DNA of 64,000 bases from the NCBI RefSeq assembly GCF_000340215.1, contig NW_006921533.1:3770273-3834272 (forward strand). The letters run 5' to 3'. The notes beneath the pieces are model-generated. The model worked only from the letters and a program-made list of their open reading frames with translations. It made no database searches and was not told the DNA's origin. Both the position numbers and the translations under genes were made by a program. This document shows, one piece after another, positions 33,696 to 44,968 of this stretch. This stretch comes from Pseudocercospora fijiensis CIRAD86. Its lineage: Eukaryota; Ascomycota; Dothideomycetes; Mycosphaerellales; Mycosphaerellaceae. Position 1 is the stretch's first letter; every line of letters begins with the position of its first letter.

Positions 33696-34323
33696 GAAGG
33701 TTGAGAATGCCAAGGCTTTGGTTTTTAGAGCCTTACAGAACGCGAAGATTGGACTTCTTTGTACCTCTTGTTGTACCGCTATTATCTAGCCTCTCAATAT
33801 ATATTATTGCGCTGTGTTGCCTCTAGAAGTTACTATTCTTATCGCTACGTTAATAGCGACTAGTTTATAGCGCCTAGATCTCGAATACTCGGCTATATCT
33901 ATAGAGTATATATCTCGATTATAAAAAGCAGCTTCGAAGGACCTTAGTAACCTAAACCTTACTAAAGATAGGAATACCTTACTAGATAGCTTATAATAGT
34001 ATCTCTAACGATATATAGTCGACTAACTCGTATCTATTTTCGCTACTATCCTAGCTATCTCGTAACCGCTATAAAAGTATTGTTTAGCGAGTCGACCTAT
34101 ATACTTAAGTAGAGGGATAGGAAGGGCTCGTACGATATAAAAGAGCTAGAATAATAATAGTAATAGTAATAATACCTAGGACTATATATCTAGCGGCTAT
34201 ACTAATAATATATATTTTATAGTGTTTAGGGCTATAGTGCGTAAGAACAAGAAGAAATAGTCGATTTGCTAGTAAGTTCTTAGTAGGGTTTCCTAAGTCT
34301 TAGCATTCTCAACCTTCCTGCAA
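33693..34323. repeat. AT-rich segment flanked by a short inverted repeat
   Basis: TAGGAAGGTTGAGAATGCCAAG starts at 33693. Its near reverse complement, CTTAGCATTCTCAACCTTCC, ends near 34317, and a TTTGC/GCAAA match extends beyond it. A 17-bp core is identical. The DNA between (about 33790-34270) is AT-rich and RIP-like, unlike the genes on either side. This could be a small non-autonomous element whose left end touches the effector stop codon, or an inverted duplication. A clear target duplication is not visible. Confidence 0.45.
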
Positions 34324-35144
34324 AGCATAGTAGCTGTCCCGCCAAACCGCCCGGCTACAACCGGTGCTGTTCTAGTCTTCTCAACAAGTGCAAGTCCGAG
34401 GGCGCCTACATATTCAAGATTTCGAACATTCAAAGGGGAGAAGAGGCATGGTTCGCAATTTGGTCTCCGGTCGGCTTCCTGTATACACAAGACCCTCTGT
34501 AGGGCTGGAATGAGTAATAATCTCGAGCTTTTCTTCCCCTTGTGCCAGTACAGATGACTCAATGTTCCGGATTTCAAGCCACTTGTAGCGCTCGGCCGAG
34601 CAGCACGAATTTGCGTTGCAGCCTCGTTTAAAATGTGCGACGCTCGTGCGTAACTGCTGCCAGCTCCGATGCTCGACCCTGCTACGGGTAGCTGGCGCAA
34701 AGCATGATGCTGCTGAAGCCACAAATTGAACGACACAAAGACGAAAGCCGGGTAAGGTCTGGTCCCGCATGTCAACATTCTCAATCACTCAATCATTAGA
34801 TGATATTTCATTCCTGTGTGATAAACATGTCCCAAGGCCTGCTTGTGGTCAAGCTAGATAAATTTCCCAGCCCTGCTCTTGACACTTTTTGAGGGGAAGC
34901 CTATAACCTTTGGTCTGGTTACGGAGAATTCGGGGCAATGAAGGACTGACTGGATCTCAGTGATTCTGCGAATAAGATCACATCTTAGGAGAAATTTGTG
35001 CGCCCTGCTCTCGACCATGGAGACTGGATGCCTGTCTGCGACGTATCGACTCGCGCTCAGAACTTATAGCGGAGTCGTGCATCGCGGCGAATTCCCCGAA
35101 TGCTGGCCAGACTCTTCACACTTTCACAGAAAACGCCAGGCCTG
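34324..35144. other. Intergenic, no gene seen
   Basis: Minus-strand frames around 34293-34788 lack a family match and run into the AT-rich segment; I do not support them as genes. Confidence 0.4.
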
Positions 35145-37544
35145 TCACGTTGTATCCTGAGACCGTCCACTCTGTCTCTGAAAGGCCAAATCCATAAGTC
35201 GCTTGCTGAGCAGCGATTCATTCTTGGTACCAGTGCGCCTTTCTCTGCTTCTGTCGCGCTCGAAATGAAATGGATCTTCCAGAAAAGGCATGAATTTGGT
35301 CGGAGCTTCTCCATTCGAAAAAGAGGGAGAATTCGGCGAGCGAACAGAAGACGTACCCTGTGAGCCGGAGTCGATTTCCATGACGTCGCTGAAAGCTCTG
35401 CTTGCGGGGCGTGAGTCGAGTGTCAGCAGCGTTGTAGGCTGTCGTGGAAGGGATGGCATGGGGATGTCGTTGTGCTGTCGAACAGGATATTCGTGGAGGG
35501 GCAGAGACTGTGCGAAGTGCTGCCACCGAGTATCATTCGTAGGCTCGATTGCACTCCGCCTTCTATCAGGATCTCTGGCACCATTCGCATTTGCGCCAAC
35601 GTTCGAGTCTCGTCCAGGTTTGTAGGCACTGTACCTCGGCTCAGGCATCTGTATCTCGTTGCGAAGCCTCTCTTTGCCATCCGGCACGCGATTGGCAAAG
35701 ACAACTCGTATAGACTTGTAAAGGAAGTATCTACCTTTCGAAGGACAGCATACGTGCAAATGAACCAGATATCGCAGCATTGGCCGATCATTAGGATCGT
35801 CAGTCGCGTTCAGAGCTGCTTCGGGACGATCTGTCCCGAGATTCGTTCGGGAAGAAAGGGGCATATCTACGATCGGTCCAGCCGAGTAGCTACGCTGACG
35901 CAAAAAGGTCTTTTGCCCCGGCTCCATGTCTGAGAAGTCATACGGCACTAGGAACAGCTTCACAGCGGTCTTGTTTGGATTCTTAATGACAATCTGAAGT
36001 TGCCCCTGCTGAGGTATACGGTAGCTGCCTCCTGGTGGAGCTTTCGGCGAGCCAGATCTGCGCTTGGCTTTTTGTCGCCGACGCCGTCTAGCCTCAGGCC
36101 CTGAGCCATTCTCTCGCGAGGGAGAGCTAGCACGGCTGCCTTCATTGCTGAGTGCCAAGTGTGATCTTTGCTGTCTTCGTTCGTTTTGTGCCTGGTCTGG
36201 GCTTGGAATATTGTTCTCAAGGTCAACGAGGCCAACGTACGGGCTTGGCTGATCGCTAGCGGATGAAGTCTTTGTTGCAGTCCCATAGCTGTAGAATACG
36301 GCAGGGAACGGCACTTGCACATGTGGTGGACATCGCAAGTTGGATTTGCAGTTGCCCTTGCCAAGAACACCGATCTGTGCAACAAAGTTCAAAGGCTTGG
36401 AAGGAGTAGTTGACATTCGACCTCTCAAAATCGACTCTTCATATGAGCCGACCATCGGCGCGTGGTGCAAAGGTGATTCCATAGAGAAGGATGGCCGTCT
36501 CAGTGCAGCGACTGGGGTCTGTGGCATGCTGGAGTACGGCGTGTTGTTCAGCGATCTTCTCGGCTGGTGCGCTTGGTACGGGAACGTCTTCTCAGAACGC
36601 AAAGAAGGTATGACACGCGCAGACGTAGCATCGTCCAGAGCAGATTGGAAACGATGAAACGACTGAGGCGAGAATGTATGACGTCGACTTTTGTCGGGAC
36701 TTCTTGAACTAAGACGAGCAGGTGGCTCAGGCGTGTCTGGTCTTGAGGACTGCACTAACGGGCTGGTAGGCGGTTTATACACGAAACTAGCAGCAAGCGA
36801 AGCATTTGAAGTGGCACGATATCTCGCTGGTCGTGGAATCGGAACACCATCCTCAGGTGGTAAGGCACTAATGTCATTGCGAGGTTGCTTATATGCTCCG
36901 GCAGGGAATCCCGGATGCCATGGTGCAACAGGCGAAGTGGAGAAGGCAGGTGCGGGCTCTTCTCTGACAGCTGCTGTACAAGAGCCAAAGCGCTCGAAGG
37001 ACGACTCTGTCTGCTCTTTATCCCTGAAGTCTCCACGATGAAGAGCAGATCGCGGTCTTTCGATTTGCAACCCGACCGACTGATTGTCTTGCGGAGTTCC
37101 TGGAGATCGTGGTGTGGATTCGGAAAGATTGCTGAGAACAGGAGCGAATGGCACAGGCGAGCGACGCTTCTTTTCCAGACCGGCTGATGTCGGTCTCTCG
37201 AGCTCGGGAGATGTAGGTCTTGACTCTCTGCTCTTCAATTTCACCAAGCGACTGTACTCGGTGGAGGACGGTCTCTCCAGTTCAGGAGATGCCGGCCTCG
37301 ATCCATTGCTCTTGATCCTCCTGATGATCTCCTGCCTGTCGACAGTGTTTGTCTTCGATCCCTGTGCGGGCGTGCGCGGCCTTCCAGTGTAGTAGGGATT
37401 GAAGATGGTTGGACTGGATCGACCATTCTCCGGGCTGGCCGTTCTCGATCTGGTCACCTTCGCTGTGTCTGACTCGGAGCCATTGCAATTCGTAGGCTGT
37501 CCATAAGTCGTCTGGCAGTCAGGGCATCCATTGTTCACTGCCAT
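35145..37544 (-). CDS. Atos-family protein (DUF4210 / Chromosome_seg domains)
   Basis: Single-exon gene of 799 residues from the ATG at 37544. The N-terminal ~350 residues are Ser/Pro/Arg-rich with repeated RPASPELERPSS-like motifs. In the middle is the conserved Atos block: GSYEESILRGRMSTTPSKPL, FVAQIGVLGKGNCKSNLRCP and VQVPFPAVFYSYG. Further on, GQLQIVIKNPNKTAVKLFLV, DFSDMEPGQKTFLRQRSY and LRYLVHLHVCCPSKGRYFLY form the second conserved domain, once annotated as 'chromosome segregation during meiosis'. Relatives include Drosophila Atossa and vertebrate ATOSA/ATOSB, linked to transcription control (established for the animal proteins). The fungal role is not defined. It is divergent from FYV7. 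Confidence 0.85.
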   Translation of the reverse strand: MAVNNGCPDCQTTYGQPTNCNGSESDTAKVTRSRTASPENGRSSPTIFNPYYTGRPRTPAQGSKTNTVDRQEIIRRIKSNGSRPASPELERPSSTEYSRLVKLKSRESRPTSPELERPTSAGLEKKRRSPVPFAPVLSNLSESTPRSPGTPQDNQSVGLQIERPRSALHRGDFRDKEQTESSFERFGSCTAAVREEPAPAFSTSPVAPWHPGFPAGAYKQPRNDISALPPEDGVPIPRPARYRATSNASLAASFVYKPPTSPLVQSSRPDTPEPPARLSSRSPDKSRRHTFSPQSFHRFQSALDDATSARVIPSLRSEKTFPYQAHQPRRSLNNTPYSSMPQTPVAALRRPSFSMESPLHHAPMVGSYEESILRGRMSTTPSKPLNFVAQIGVLGKGNCKSNLRCPPHVQVPFPAVFYSYGTATKTSSASDQPSPYVGLVDLENNIPSPDQAQNERRQQRSHLALSNEGSRASSPSRENGSGPEARRRRRQKAKRRSGSPKAPPGGSYRIPQQGQLQIVIKNPNKTAVKLFLVPYDFSDMEPGQKTFLRQRSYSAGPIVDMPLSSRTNLGTDRPEAALNATDDPNDRPMLRYLVHLHVCCPSKGRYFLYKSIRVVFANRVPDGKERLRNEIQMPEPRYSAYKPGRDSNVGANANGARDPDRRRSAIEPTNDTRWQHFAQSLPLHEYPVRQHNDIPMPSLPRQPTTLLTLDSRPASRAFSDVMEIDSGSQGTSSVRSPNSPSFSNGEAPTKFMPFLEDPFHFERDRSRERRTGTKNESLLSKRLMDLAFQRQSGRSQDTT

Positions 37545-38111
37545 TCCTTGCCCGGAGCCACGAACTTGGCTCCGAGCCGGTCCCGCCTCGCCAGTGGCAG
37601 TAAGAGGGCGATATGGGCAGTGTGGAAGGTCGGTGGTGGACTGTCGTCCGGTGCAATAGGGCAGTGTGTGATGAGCCTACACAGTAATAGGAAAGACGTA
37701 AGTGCCGCGTCCAAGTGTTCGTAGCATGCAAGGAAGAGGGTGCAATGAGTGATGGATGGCTTCGCTGGTCGACAAAGAAGGCGGGCGTGCGTCCCTGTGA
37801 GCGCCTCGGCTCGGCCTAGCTTGGACCTTGGTTCTTATGTACTCGATTTTGGTATTGCTGGTGCAAGGTGGAAGGGCAACAGGACAGGCTTGCGACTCCG
37901 CTCGGTGTTGGTGGTGGTCCTCTGATCACCCGACTAGAATATCCTTCCCTTCGTCATCCGTAAGGTAGATAACCTTAACGCGAACGCCCAAAGGAAAGCA
38001 AATCGAAATTTGAAAGACACCCATCAAAACCTTCAGGTTCCCCCAGTGCCGACGTACAAAAGTTGCGGAAAACAGCAGTGTCGCCACCACCACCTTGTTG
38101 GCCATCTGACC
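37545..38111. promoter_or_regulatory. Upstream region shared by the Atos-family gene and FYV7
   Basis: 567 bp between divergent starts. No gene or specific site recognised. Confidence 0.4.
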
Positions 38112-38726
38112 ATGCCCGAGGCGAGAAAGAGAGACCGCGACGAGGCAGGCGCGAAGGACGCCCGAAAGAGACAGAAGAGAGGCTTCGTGGTGGGACCAGG
38201 GAATTTGCCGGATGGTGCCTACAAGCGCAAGACGCAGGAAATCAAGCAGAGTCTAATTGCAAAGGCAAAGCTGCGCAAGAAGTATGAGAAACTGAGGAAA
38301 GAAGGGAAGGTGGCACAGGAAGAGGATCTACCAATGCCAGCATCGTTGGCGGTGGAGGAGGATGAAGGTGAAGGTGATGAGCCGACCACCGCGCCACATC
38401 CAGATCGACAGAACTTGATTGAGGAGGAAGCAGAGGCGCCGGAAGACTCGAGGAAGGAGGTGCCCCGGCGGAAGCGCAGAGAGAAATTTGCGACGTTTAG
38501 CAAAGAACATGAGCAAGCTCGTCGGCGCAAAGCTGAGGCAGAGGAACGACGCAAGGCGCGAGAGGAGGCTGAGAGGCAGCGACAAAAGAAGATCGAAGAG
38601 CGGGAGAAATTCAGAAAAGCTATGGCAAAAGCACGAGGCGGTGGGCGAAATGGGCAGAGGAAGCTGGGAAGAGAGAGTCAGCCGCTGTTGGAGAAGGTGA
38701 AGAGGCTGATGGGCGAGAGTGGATGA
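38112..38726 (+). CDS. FYV7: rRNA-processing protein FYV7
   Basis: 204 residues from the ATG at 38112; upstream in-frame codons lack an ATG. The N-terminal signature GFVVGPGNLPDGAYKRKTQEIK, followed by LIAKAKLRKKYEKLRKE, matches FYV7. The rest is a long charged helix (EERRKAREEAERQRQKKIEEREKFRKAM within residues ~150-185) with basic flanks. FYV7 acts in the nucleolus in processing of pre-rRNA for the small subunit (established). Its stop is 69 bp from the convergent P450 stop. Confidence 0.85.
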   Translation: MPEARKRDRDEAGAKDARKRQKRGFVVGPGNLPDGAYKRKTQEIKQSLIAKAKLRKKYEKLRKEGKVAQEEDLPMPASLAVEEDEGEGDEPTTAPHPDRQNLIEEEAEAPEDSRKEVPRRKRREKFATFSKEHEQARRRKAEAEERRKAREEAERQRQKKIEEREKFRKAMAKARGGGRNGQRKLGRESQPLLEKVKRLMGESG

Positions 38727-38794
38727 GCAGTGCATCGGGTCAACACGAGCGATGCTGGTTGTCATGGGTGTATGTTCTACGTCTATAGAGAGGC

Positions 38795-40550
38795 TTAAGC
38801 GTTCTGCTTTGCTTTCTTGAAGAACTCGCCCACGCGCTCCGACTCTCCATCATACCTGGATAGATTCTCAAGTGCCTGCCGACCTTCTCGCTCCACGGCG
38901 CGCCGAATATCGTCGGATCTTGGGACGAAGACACACGGAAATTCCTGCGGGCGCATATTCAGGCCGTTTGTATAGTTGAAAATATCGACGGGAATCTCAT
39001 GCCCGTGCGAGTCTCGCGCCTTTTCTATCCGGAATGCCCACAGCAGTCTGGCAACGGTGATGAAGGTGCCCTGCTCAGCAAGACCTTGGCCACTACACAC
39101 GCGTCGCCCCCAGCCAAACGTCATATATCCTTTCTCATTCGGAAATGGCCTCGATGCGGCGTCGTTCTTCAGAAAGCGTTCTGGCTTGAAGCGGTCTGGC
39201 TCTGGGAACTCATTCTCGTTGTGGTGTATTGCCCATACATTGCCTTGAGTCCAGGTGCCTTTCGGGATTTTGTATCCATTCCATTCGTCGTCCTGCACCG
39301 GTGCGTGAGGCTGGCCTCCGATGATGGCCACACTACGCCATCTGAAAACCTCCTTGACGAAAGCTTTCACGTATACCAGCTCAGCTTCATCCTCCCACGA
39401 TGGGCTGCGGTGATGGCCAACCACCCGATCCAGCTCTTCCCAGGCTTTGGGCAATACCTCGGGGAAGGCGCAGCACGCAAGCACGAAAGTGATCAGAGTA
39501 CTGCTGGACGTGTCACTTCCCGCGCCGAACAGGTTTCCAGCCAGCGACGAAATCTCATCCTTTCTCAGATTGTATTTGGGCGCTTCTGTGAACAAAGTTT
39601 TCACAAAGCAGTCTTCGTCTGGCGTCTTCGTCCTCGCTTCATCGGCCAGAGCATAGAAGAAGTCTTGGCCTCTTCGCCTGCGACCCAGGCCATTGAACAT
39701 CCACGGGAATAATTGAGGCGGAAGGTTGGCAAGCCATGGGAACGTCTCAAAGAGCATCGGGAAAGACTTGCCGGGCACATTCAAGTCTGCGGCCTTCTGC
39801 ATCACAGCAATCACTTCCGTGATGAGCGGATCCGTGATGCTTGCTATCCTCCTGCCAAATCCGATGATCGAGACCACACTAGCTGCATACCGCTCGAAGT
39901 GTGCGACGTACTCGTGTGGCGTGCGCACGAGACTGAAGGCCACAAGCTTGCTCTCGTCATTCTGGAAATCACGGTATTTGCGAACTTGTTGGAGCCCCAC
40001 GCCGGCATGTGTGATCTTTCGGTGCACTCGCCAACGCTCGCCATAGTACATCGTGACGAGATTCGTGCCGGGCACTTTGGCATCAGCATCCGACGACTGC
40101 CCCATCCCCGTCAGCTCTGCGAAAACGACCATTCGCGGGCGTGAGGCATAGACAGCGGCTTTCTTTTCCAGGAGCTCTGCGGCCGACCAGGCGTCATTGA
40201 TCCACACTGTAGGCTTTCTGCCAATCCAGAACGTGATGACCGGCGATTTCAGCTTTTTGGAAAGTGCTTCGAAGTAGATCCAAGGCTTGTTCTCGGGCAG
40301 CAGGTGAGTATTGCCAATGATTGGCAACGGTAGAACGCCGGGTGGCTGGATGGGAATCAGTCAGGTCACTTCATCCGCGGAGCTGGCAACGTACCATTCG
40401 CCTGTGAAGCCCAAGAATACGAACATAGTCGACCAAGAGTGCTAGCAGCGCAGCCACTGGCACCAGAGTGACACTCGTCCAGAGCAGCACATCTGAAGTC
40501 AAGATCCAGGCTGCCCATCCATGACCTGACAAGCTTTCCACCACCGCCAT
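38795..40550 (-). CDS. Cytochrome P450 monooxygenase
   Basis: Exons 40550-40395 and 40345-38795 give 568 residues. The 49-bp intron (40394-40346; GTACGT...CCAG) joins HRRM to PPGVLPLPIIGN, the proline-rich hinge after the membrane anchor. The anchor is the hydrophobic stretch at about residues 15-45. Class motifs are all present: helix-I AGSDT (327-331), ExxR in KEVFRWR (384-387), PERF (440-443) and the haem loop FGWGRRVCSG (462-471), with the thiolate Cys at 469. It should be an active ER-bound oxygenase needing a reductase partner. Style resembles secondary-metabolite P450s; the substrate is unknown. Neighbours are a broken sugar transporter and an SDR. Confidence 0.9.
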
Positions 40551-41072
40551 CTCGTTATCAGACCTTTTGAATCGGGAGAGTCTCGATTTTGGATTAATGC
40601 AAGCATGTGTACAGTGTATTTGCACCAGAAGTAAGACACCAACACTCAGCTACGCCGAAAGGTATTATTATTCTAGCGAAGTGGCCGCGTGCAGCCTCCA
40701 CGCACGGCAATTTAACCGCACAACAGCAGCAATTGCCGGGACGAGCATTGCCTTGCACGAGCCATAACTTCACTGCATGCTTCATTGCTTCCCCACACCC
40801 CATTATTCCCCAGACGGAACCATTTATCCATGCTCTGCAAATTCAACCCGAGGACCTATCAGACCGCATACTCGTGATCTGTACGGAGTACAGAAACGCA
40901 TGGCTGTATAGCGATGTACCTCTTCGCATACACGCCTCTTCTGGTGTGATGGCTCGGCAGTTCGTATGTGCTTCGACGTGTCAAAAGCTGGTCCTTTGTC
41001 GTTCCTCGCTGCCAGACAGGACCATACTGTGAAGCTGCAAAGAGATCTGTCAACCCTCCAAGAGTCTTTCCC
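40551..41072. promoter_or_regulatory. Upstream region of the P450 and the transporter pseudogene
   Basis: 522 bp between divergent starts. No coding sequence recognised. Confidence 0.4.
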
Positions 41073-41984
41073 ATGGCGCCCAAGAACTACGACTCGCTTC
41101 TCGTGAATTGGAAATGTCTCCTGGCATGTGTGCTCGTGTCCATGTGTCCGTTCCAATATGGCATCGACTTTGGTCTGATAGCAGGTCTTCAAGGTACCAT
41201 TTCTCGTCTATCTGTACCAAGAGAAAAAAAAAAGAAACATCCCACACGACATCTGACGTGCATAACAGCTATGGTTGGCTTTCTTAAAGTCTATGGCTAC
41301 CGAGCACCGAACTTACCATCGGGCTACAACATCTCGACTGAACGACAGCAGCTCATCGCCTCCCTGATGACTCTCGGTGCAGTGATAGCATCCGGCTTCG
41401 CAGGTCCTATTGCTTGGAAACTGGGTCGGAAAGCAAGTATCTGGGTCGCGTGCGTCCTCTGCTGTGGGGCCAACGTGATTCTGATGACAGACGAACCGTC
41501 CTCGCAATCTGTGTAGTAAATACCCAGGCCGCATCGGGCGCTATGTTTATGATAGCTTACGGAACCTACTTCTTCGAGATGGCAGGTGTTGGAAACGCGT
41601 TCCAGAATTCCATCATTCTGGTGGCCGTAGCGGTGTTCATCATGATCGTTAACGCCTGCATCATCGTCCGATGGGGTCGTCGAAGAGTTATGCTCACCTC
41701 CGGCCTGATTCTATGCGGCCTCGTGCACGTAAGTTCAGAGAGACCTTTGAATCCTGTCGATCATTGCTGATAGTCTGGTAGTGGAAGAAGTCGATGAAAT
41801 GTTCGCAGCTCGGCTTCCAGCTCGCAAATTCCGGAGTTATCAGTGCATCGGCATCGCCAGACATGACACCGGTCCCTCAGACGAGGACGAGAAAGGGATG
41901 CATGTCGTCGAGACCGTCGAGCGTGTATCGGTGGACATGAAAGGCGCTCCAAGAGTTGCAGAGACGATTGTCAATCCTGTCTAG
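41073..41984 (+). pseudogene. MFS sugar transporter pseudogene with two internal deletions
   Basis: Exon 1 (41073-41193) begins MAPKNYDSLLVNWKCLLAC. A 75-bp intron (41194-41268) leads to AMVGFLKVYGYRAPN, NISTERQQLIASLMTLGA and KLGRKASIWVACVLCCGANV, the first three or so membrane segments of a fungal sugar transporter. Near 41490 the sequence jumps, in another frame, to RRTVLAICVVNTQAASGAMF, which belongs about 180-200 residues later in the family. It runs to GRRRVMLTSGLILCGLVH (about 41718). A second jump, again out of frame, lands at EEVDEMFAARLPARKFRSYQ (from about 41782), the cytosolic C-terminal tail. About half of the 12-helix protein is missing. The loss is by deletion, not RIP. Confidence 0.8.
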
Positions 41985-41997
41985 GACAAGGGTATGA

Positions 41998-43176
41998 TTA
42001 CAATCTTGCTTGGTCACCTCCTACCAGACTCTCGCTTAACTGCCATAGCCTATCAGCAATCTCGATATCATTCGCATGATCCTTCGGGTCTTCGAATTGA
42101 CAGTCACTGAGAAAGATCTTGTCGTGTGGTGTTGCTAATGCTGGATCCAATGCCGCGACTAGAGTCGTTGCAATCCCTTGATCATGTGTCTTCCAGACGC
42201 CATTTCTTGCAGTACTTTCGACGAAAGCCAAGTCTGCAGGTGTCAGGTTTCGTGATAGATCAGTATCGATAGCTATCGCTGTCAGGTTCATGCTCCACTG
42301 TTGAGCAAAGATGAGCACTTACTTCCAGGATGTACAGCATAAGCCCTCAGCTTCATCGATGCGAACTTCTCATTCAACGAGATCGCATGCAAGATGTTCG
42401 CGGTCTTAGATTGTCCATACGCGCAGAAAGCATGATAAGGGCGACCTTCTGCAGCATTTGGTGTGAAAATAAGTGGGAATCCTGGAAGAGGCTCCTCGTC
42501 TGGCGGTATGACTTTGCCCTCGAAATTGTAGTCATGAAAACGTATAGGCGAGATCTCGTACCCAAGACTCGAAACATTGACTACCCTTGGAGTGCCACTT
42601 GCAAGCAATTTGGGCATGAGAAGATTCGTGAGCAGAAAGTGACCGATGTGGTTCACGGCGAATTGGAGCTCAAGACCTTCGCTGGTCGTCTTTCGTTCGG
42701 AGGATACAAGGCCTGCATTGTTGATGAGCAGATCAACGTGAGTCATCACCCCGGCGATCCTTGCAGCTGCATCTCGAACGGAGGCTTGAGAACTAAGATC
42801 TAAGACGACCAGTCTTGCGAGGACACCAGTAGATTGATGAAGCTCTTTCTGAACCTTTTGAAGCTCGCTGCGGGATTGGGAGGCGAGTACGAGGTCGTAA
42901 GGTCGGTGTCGTGCGATCGTCAAAGCCAATGTTCCCCCGAGCGATCTCGGTGAGACTCCCGTGATTACGACTATGCTGACGATCAGCCTGACAGTCTATT
43001 CATGTAGCTGTGCTGGGAACAGTTCATGCTCTCAAGCACGACCAGTCGGCTTATGCAACAGCTATTGGAAGGACTTCTGCTCCAACCATACCATTTCTGC
43101 CCTTGATTTCCTCCGCGAAATACTCTGCGACTTCAGTGCCATTCGTGGTAGCACCGAAATCTGGGCGCGAAGTCAT
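41998..43176 (-). CDS. Short-chain dehydrogenase/reductase
   Basis: Three exons (43176-43092, 42970-42323, 42278-41998) give 337 residues. The introns are 121 bp (GTATGG...ATAG) and 44 bp (GTAAGT...ACAG). Exon 1 encodes MTSRPDFGATTNGTEVAEYF, the usual lead of this SDR group. The first splice completes VVITGVSPRSLGG, the nucleotide-binding turn (residues 29-41). Then follow NNAG (112-115), VVNVSS (near 162), and the catalytic pair Tyr213 and Lys217 in YGQSK. A HPG turn precedes the last exon. All catalytic residues are present, so it is probably an active NAD(P)-dependent oxidoreductase of retinol-dehydrogenase style. The substrate is unknown. Confidence 0.88.
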
Positions 43177-43616
43177 TGTGTCACATCGCCTGCAGTACAG
43201 AGTCGGAAGTGTACACTCGACGTTCTTTGAGAAGTCATACGAACCACTGGTCTTTCCAATGAGAAGAAGAGCCCAAAGTATGGAAGCTGAGATGCCGCGC
43301 AGCCGAGACATCCGGGTCTGGAAAACGTGATCACGCCACGGTGTAGGGTGTAGGTATGCTGTACTGCGCGAGCTCGAAGCATATAATAGGAGCAAGCTTC
43401 ACATGATCCTTGCCTGCAAGTTCGCGGGACAGTGGGGGAGAATCTATCTCCGGTTCAGACCCTTGCTGACTAAGCGCAAGGAAGTGTGGTAGGTGTGGGT
43501 CTTCTACCTGCCTTCTACTACTATGCTCCTTCTACTACTACTACTACTACTACCAATCTATATCGGACTACTACGCGACCGGACCTATACTACTACACTA
43601 ACCTCCTTACGCTAGT
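43177..43616. other. Junction between genes and the large repeat unit
   Basis: Unique-looking sequence to about 43490, then a CTTCTAC/(CTA)n simple-sequence run at 43501-43555 and AT-rich repeat-type DNA up to the inverted repeat at 43617. The same simple-sequence motif, inverted, lies beyond the right end at 62659-62730. Confidence 0.5.
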
Positions 43617-43662
43617 AAGGGTCTAAGGACAAATGTAGCAGATCTATAGCATTGTCCTTATA
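43617..43662 (+). repeat. Left terminal inverted repeat
   Basis: 46 bp beginning AAGGGTCTAAGGACAAATGT and ending CCTTATA. It pairs with 62529-62574 in reverse complement, matching at 37 of 46 positions without gaps, including a 14-bp identical block (CTAAGGACAAATGT). Confidence 0.65.
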
Positions 43663-44126
43663 AAAATAAAAGATTACTAACTAGCGTAGAATACTATAAT
43701 TTGATGTATACATATTATAGCCCTGCTATTTCTAAGTTATTCTATATATATAATATTTAAATACGACGTATAGTTATAAAGAAAATAAGCAATCCTTACT
43801 ACGGGTAGATATAGGTATACGACGGATTGTTATAGAGCGCTGCTACCTAATATCTAATATAGGAAATACACAAATCTAAGACTAGGAGGTTGTAGACCGG
43901 CTAATTCTAAGTACTGTTTATATAAGCTATATATCGAGAAAATGTATACCTACTGTCTACTAACTCTTAAGCGGAGCTAAGCTAGCTACTCGAAATAAGA
44001 CATTCGGATCTCGACAAGTAACAACCCGGAGGTTCTAGAATAGCCAATTCTTAATTACTTTAATATAAGCTATGTTTGTATAAAGCGTAGTATTGTTATA
44101 TTATATCTAAGTAGCGGAGGTTACTT

Positions 44127-44188
44127 AGCTATTACTAAAAGCTATTACTAAAAGCTAGCACTAAAAGCTAGTACCAAAAGCTAGCAGC
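44127..44188. repeat. Short tandem repeat (AGCTATTACTAAA-like)
   Basis: About four degenerate 13-15-bp units near the left end of the large unit; subterminal repeats of this kind are common in DNA transposons. Confidence 0.5.
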
Positions 44189-44365
44189 TAGCATATTGTC
44201 TACTAATATTCTCGGTTATGTACTAAGCGATAGAAGATCCTATATATAGGCGGGCGGCCTTCTATAGGCGGCTTCCTATAGGCTGTCGTTTATCGCGCTA
44301 AGACAAGCAACCTCGTAAAACACAGTCTCGTTCGGCTTCGGATGCGCGTTAAGGCAGACTCTCTC

Positions 44366-44455
44366 TATATATCGTATATATCGTATATATCGTATATGTC
44401 GTATATTATATATTGTGTATCGTATATCGTATGTCGTATATCGTATATCGCTGTT
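44366..44455. repeat. Tandem repeat of ATATCGT-like units
   Basis: About ten degenerate copies of a 7-9-bp unit (TATATCGTA), just upstream of the DUF6589-like start. Confidence 0.6.
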
Positions 44456-44968
44456 AGTAATTCGAATAAAGGCCGCATTTACACGCTCTTTATTTAAGTA
44501 GGCCTAAAGGCAATATAGCTTTGCCGCTTTAAGCTACAGGTATAATAGCGGGCTGCCGCCTTCTTCTTCTTCTTCCTCTTGCTTTTAGCTTCTTCTGCCT
44601 TACTACTTGCATCTACTACTCGCATCTACCGCTAATATGTCCGACGTCGATATACTAGACTCCGACCTACTAGACCTACTAGACCTGCTAAGCGCGCTTT
44701 CTAGCCTACCGCTAAATCTATACCCGAATAAGTTGTCTAAGCTATTATCTAAATTAAACCTAGATTCCGAGGCAGATGCTAGTATATAAGCTGCGCTTAA
44801 TATAGACTAGCAACGTATCGAGGTAGAGCGCTAGATAGCTACTATCGACGAGAGGGTACGTAGAGAGGCCCTATTCTAGGCGGTTAACGACGAAGATATA
44901 TACGAGCCGGAGGCGTATAAGCAGGATAATAATCTTAGTAATAATAATATTGTATTAGAAGAGGCGGA

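Noticed and set aside
34293..34788. Minus-strand open frame of about 160 codons
   Set aside because: It crosses the inverted-repeat arm and AT-rich insert, has no recognisable domain and a weak start.
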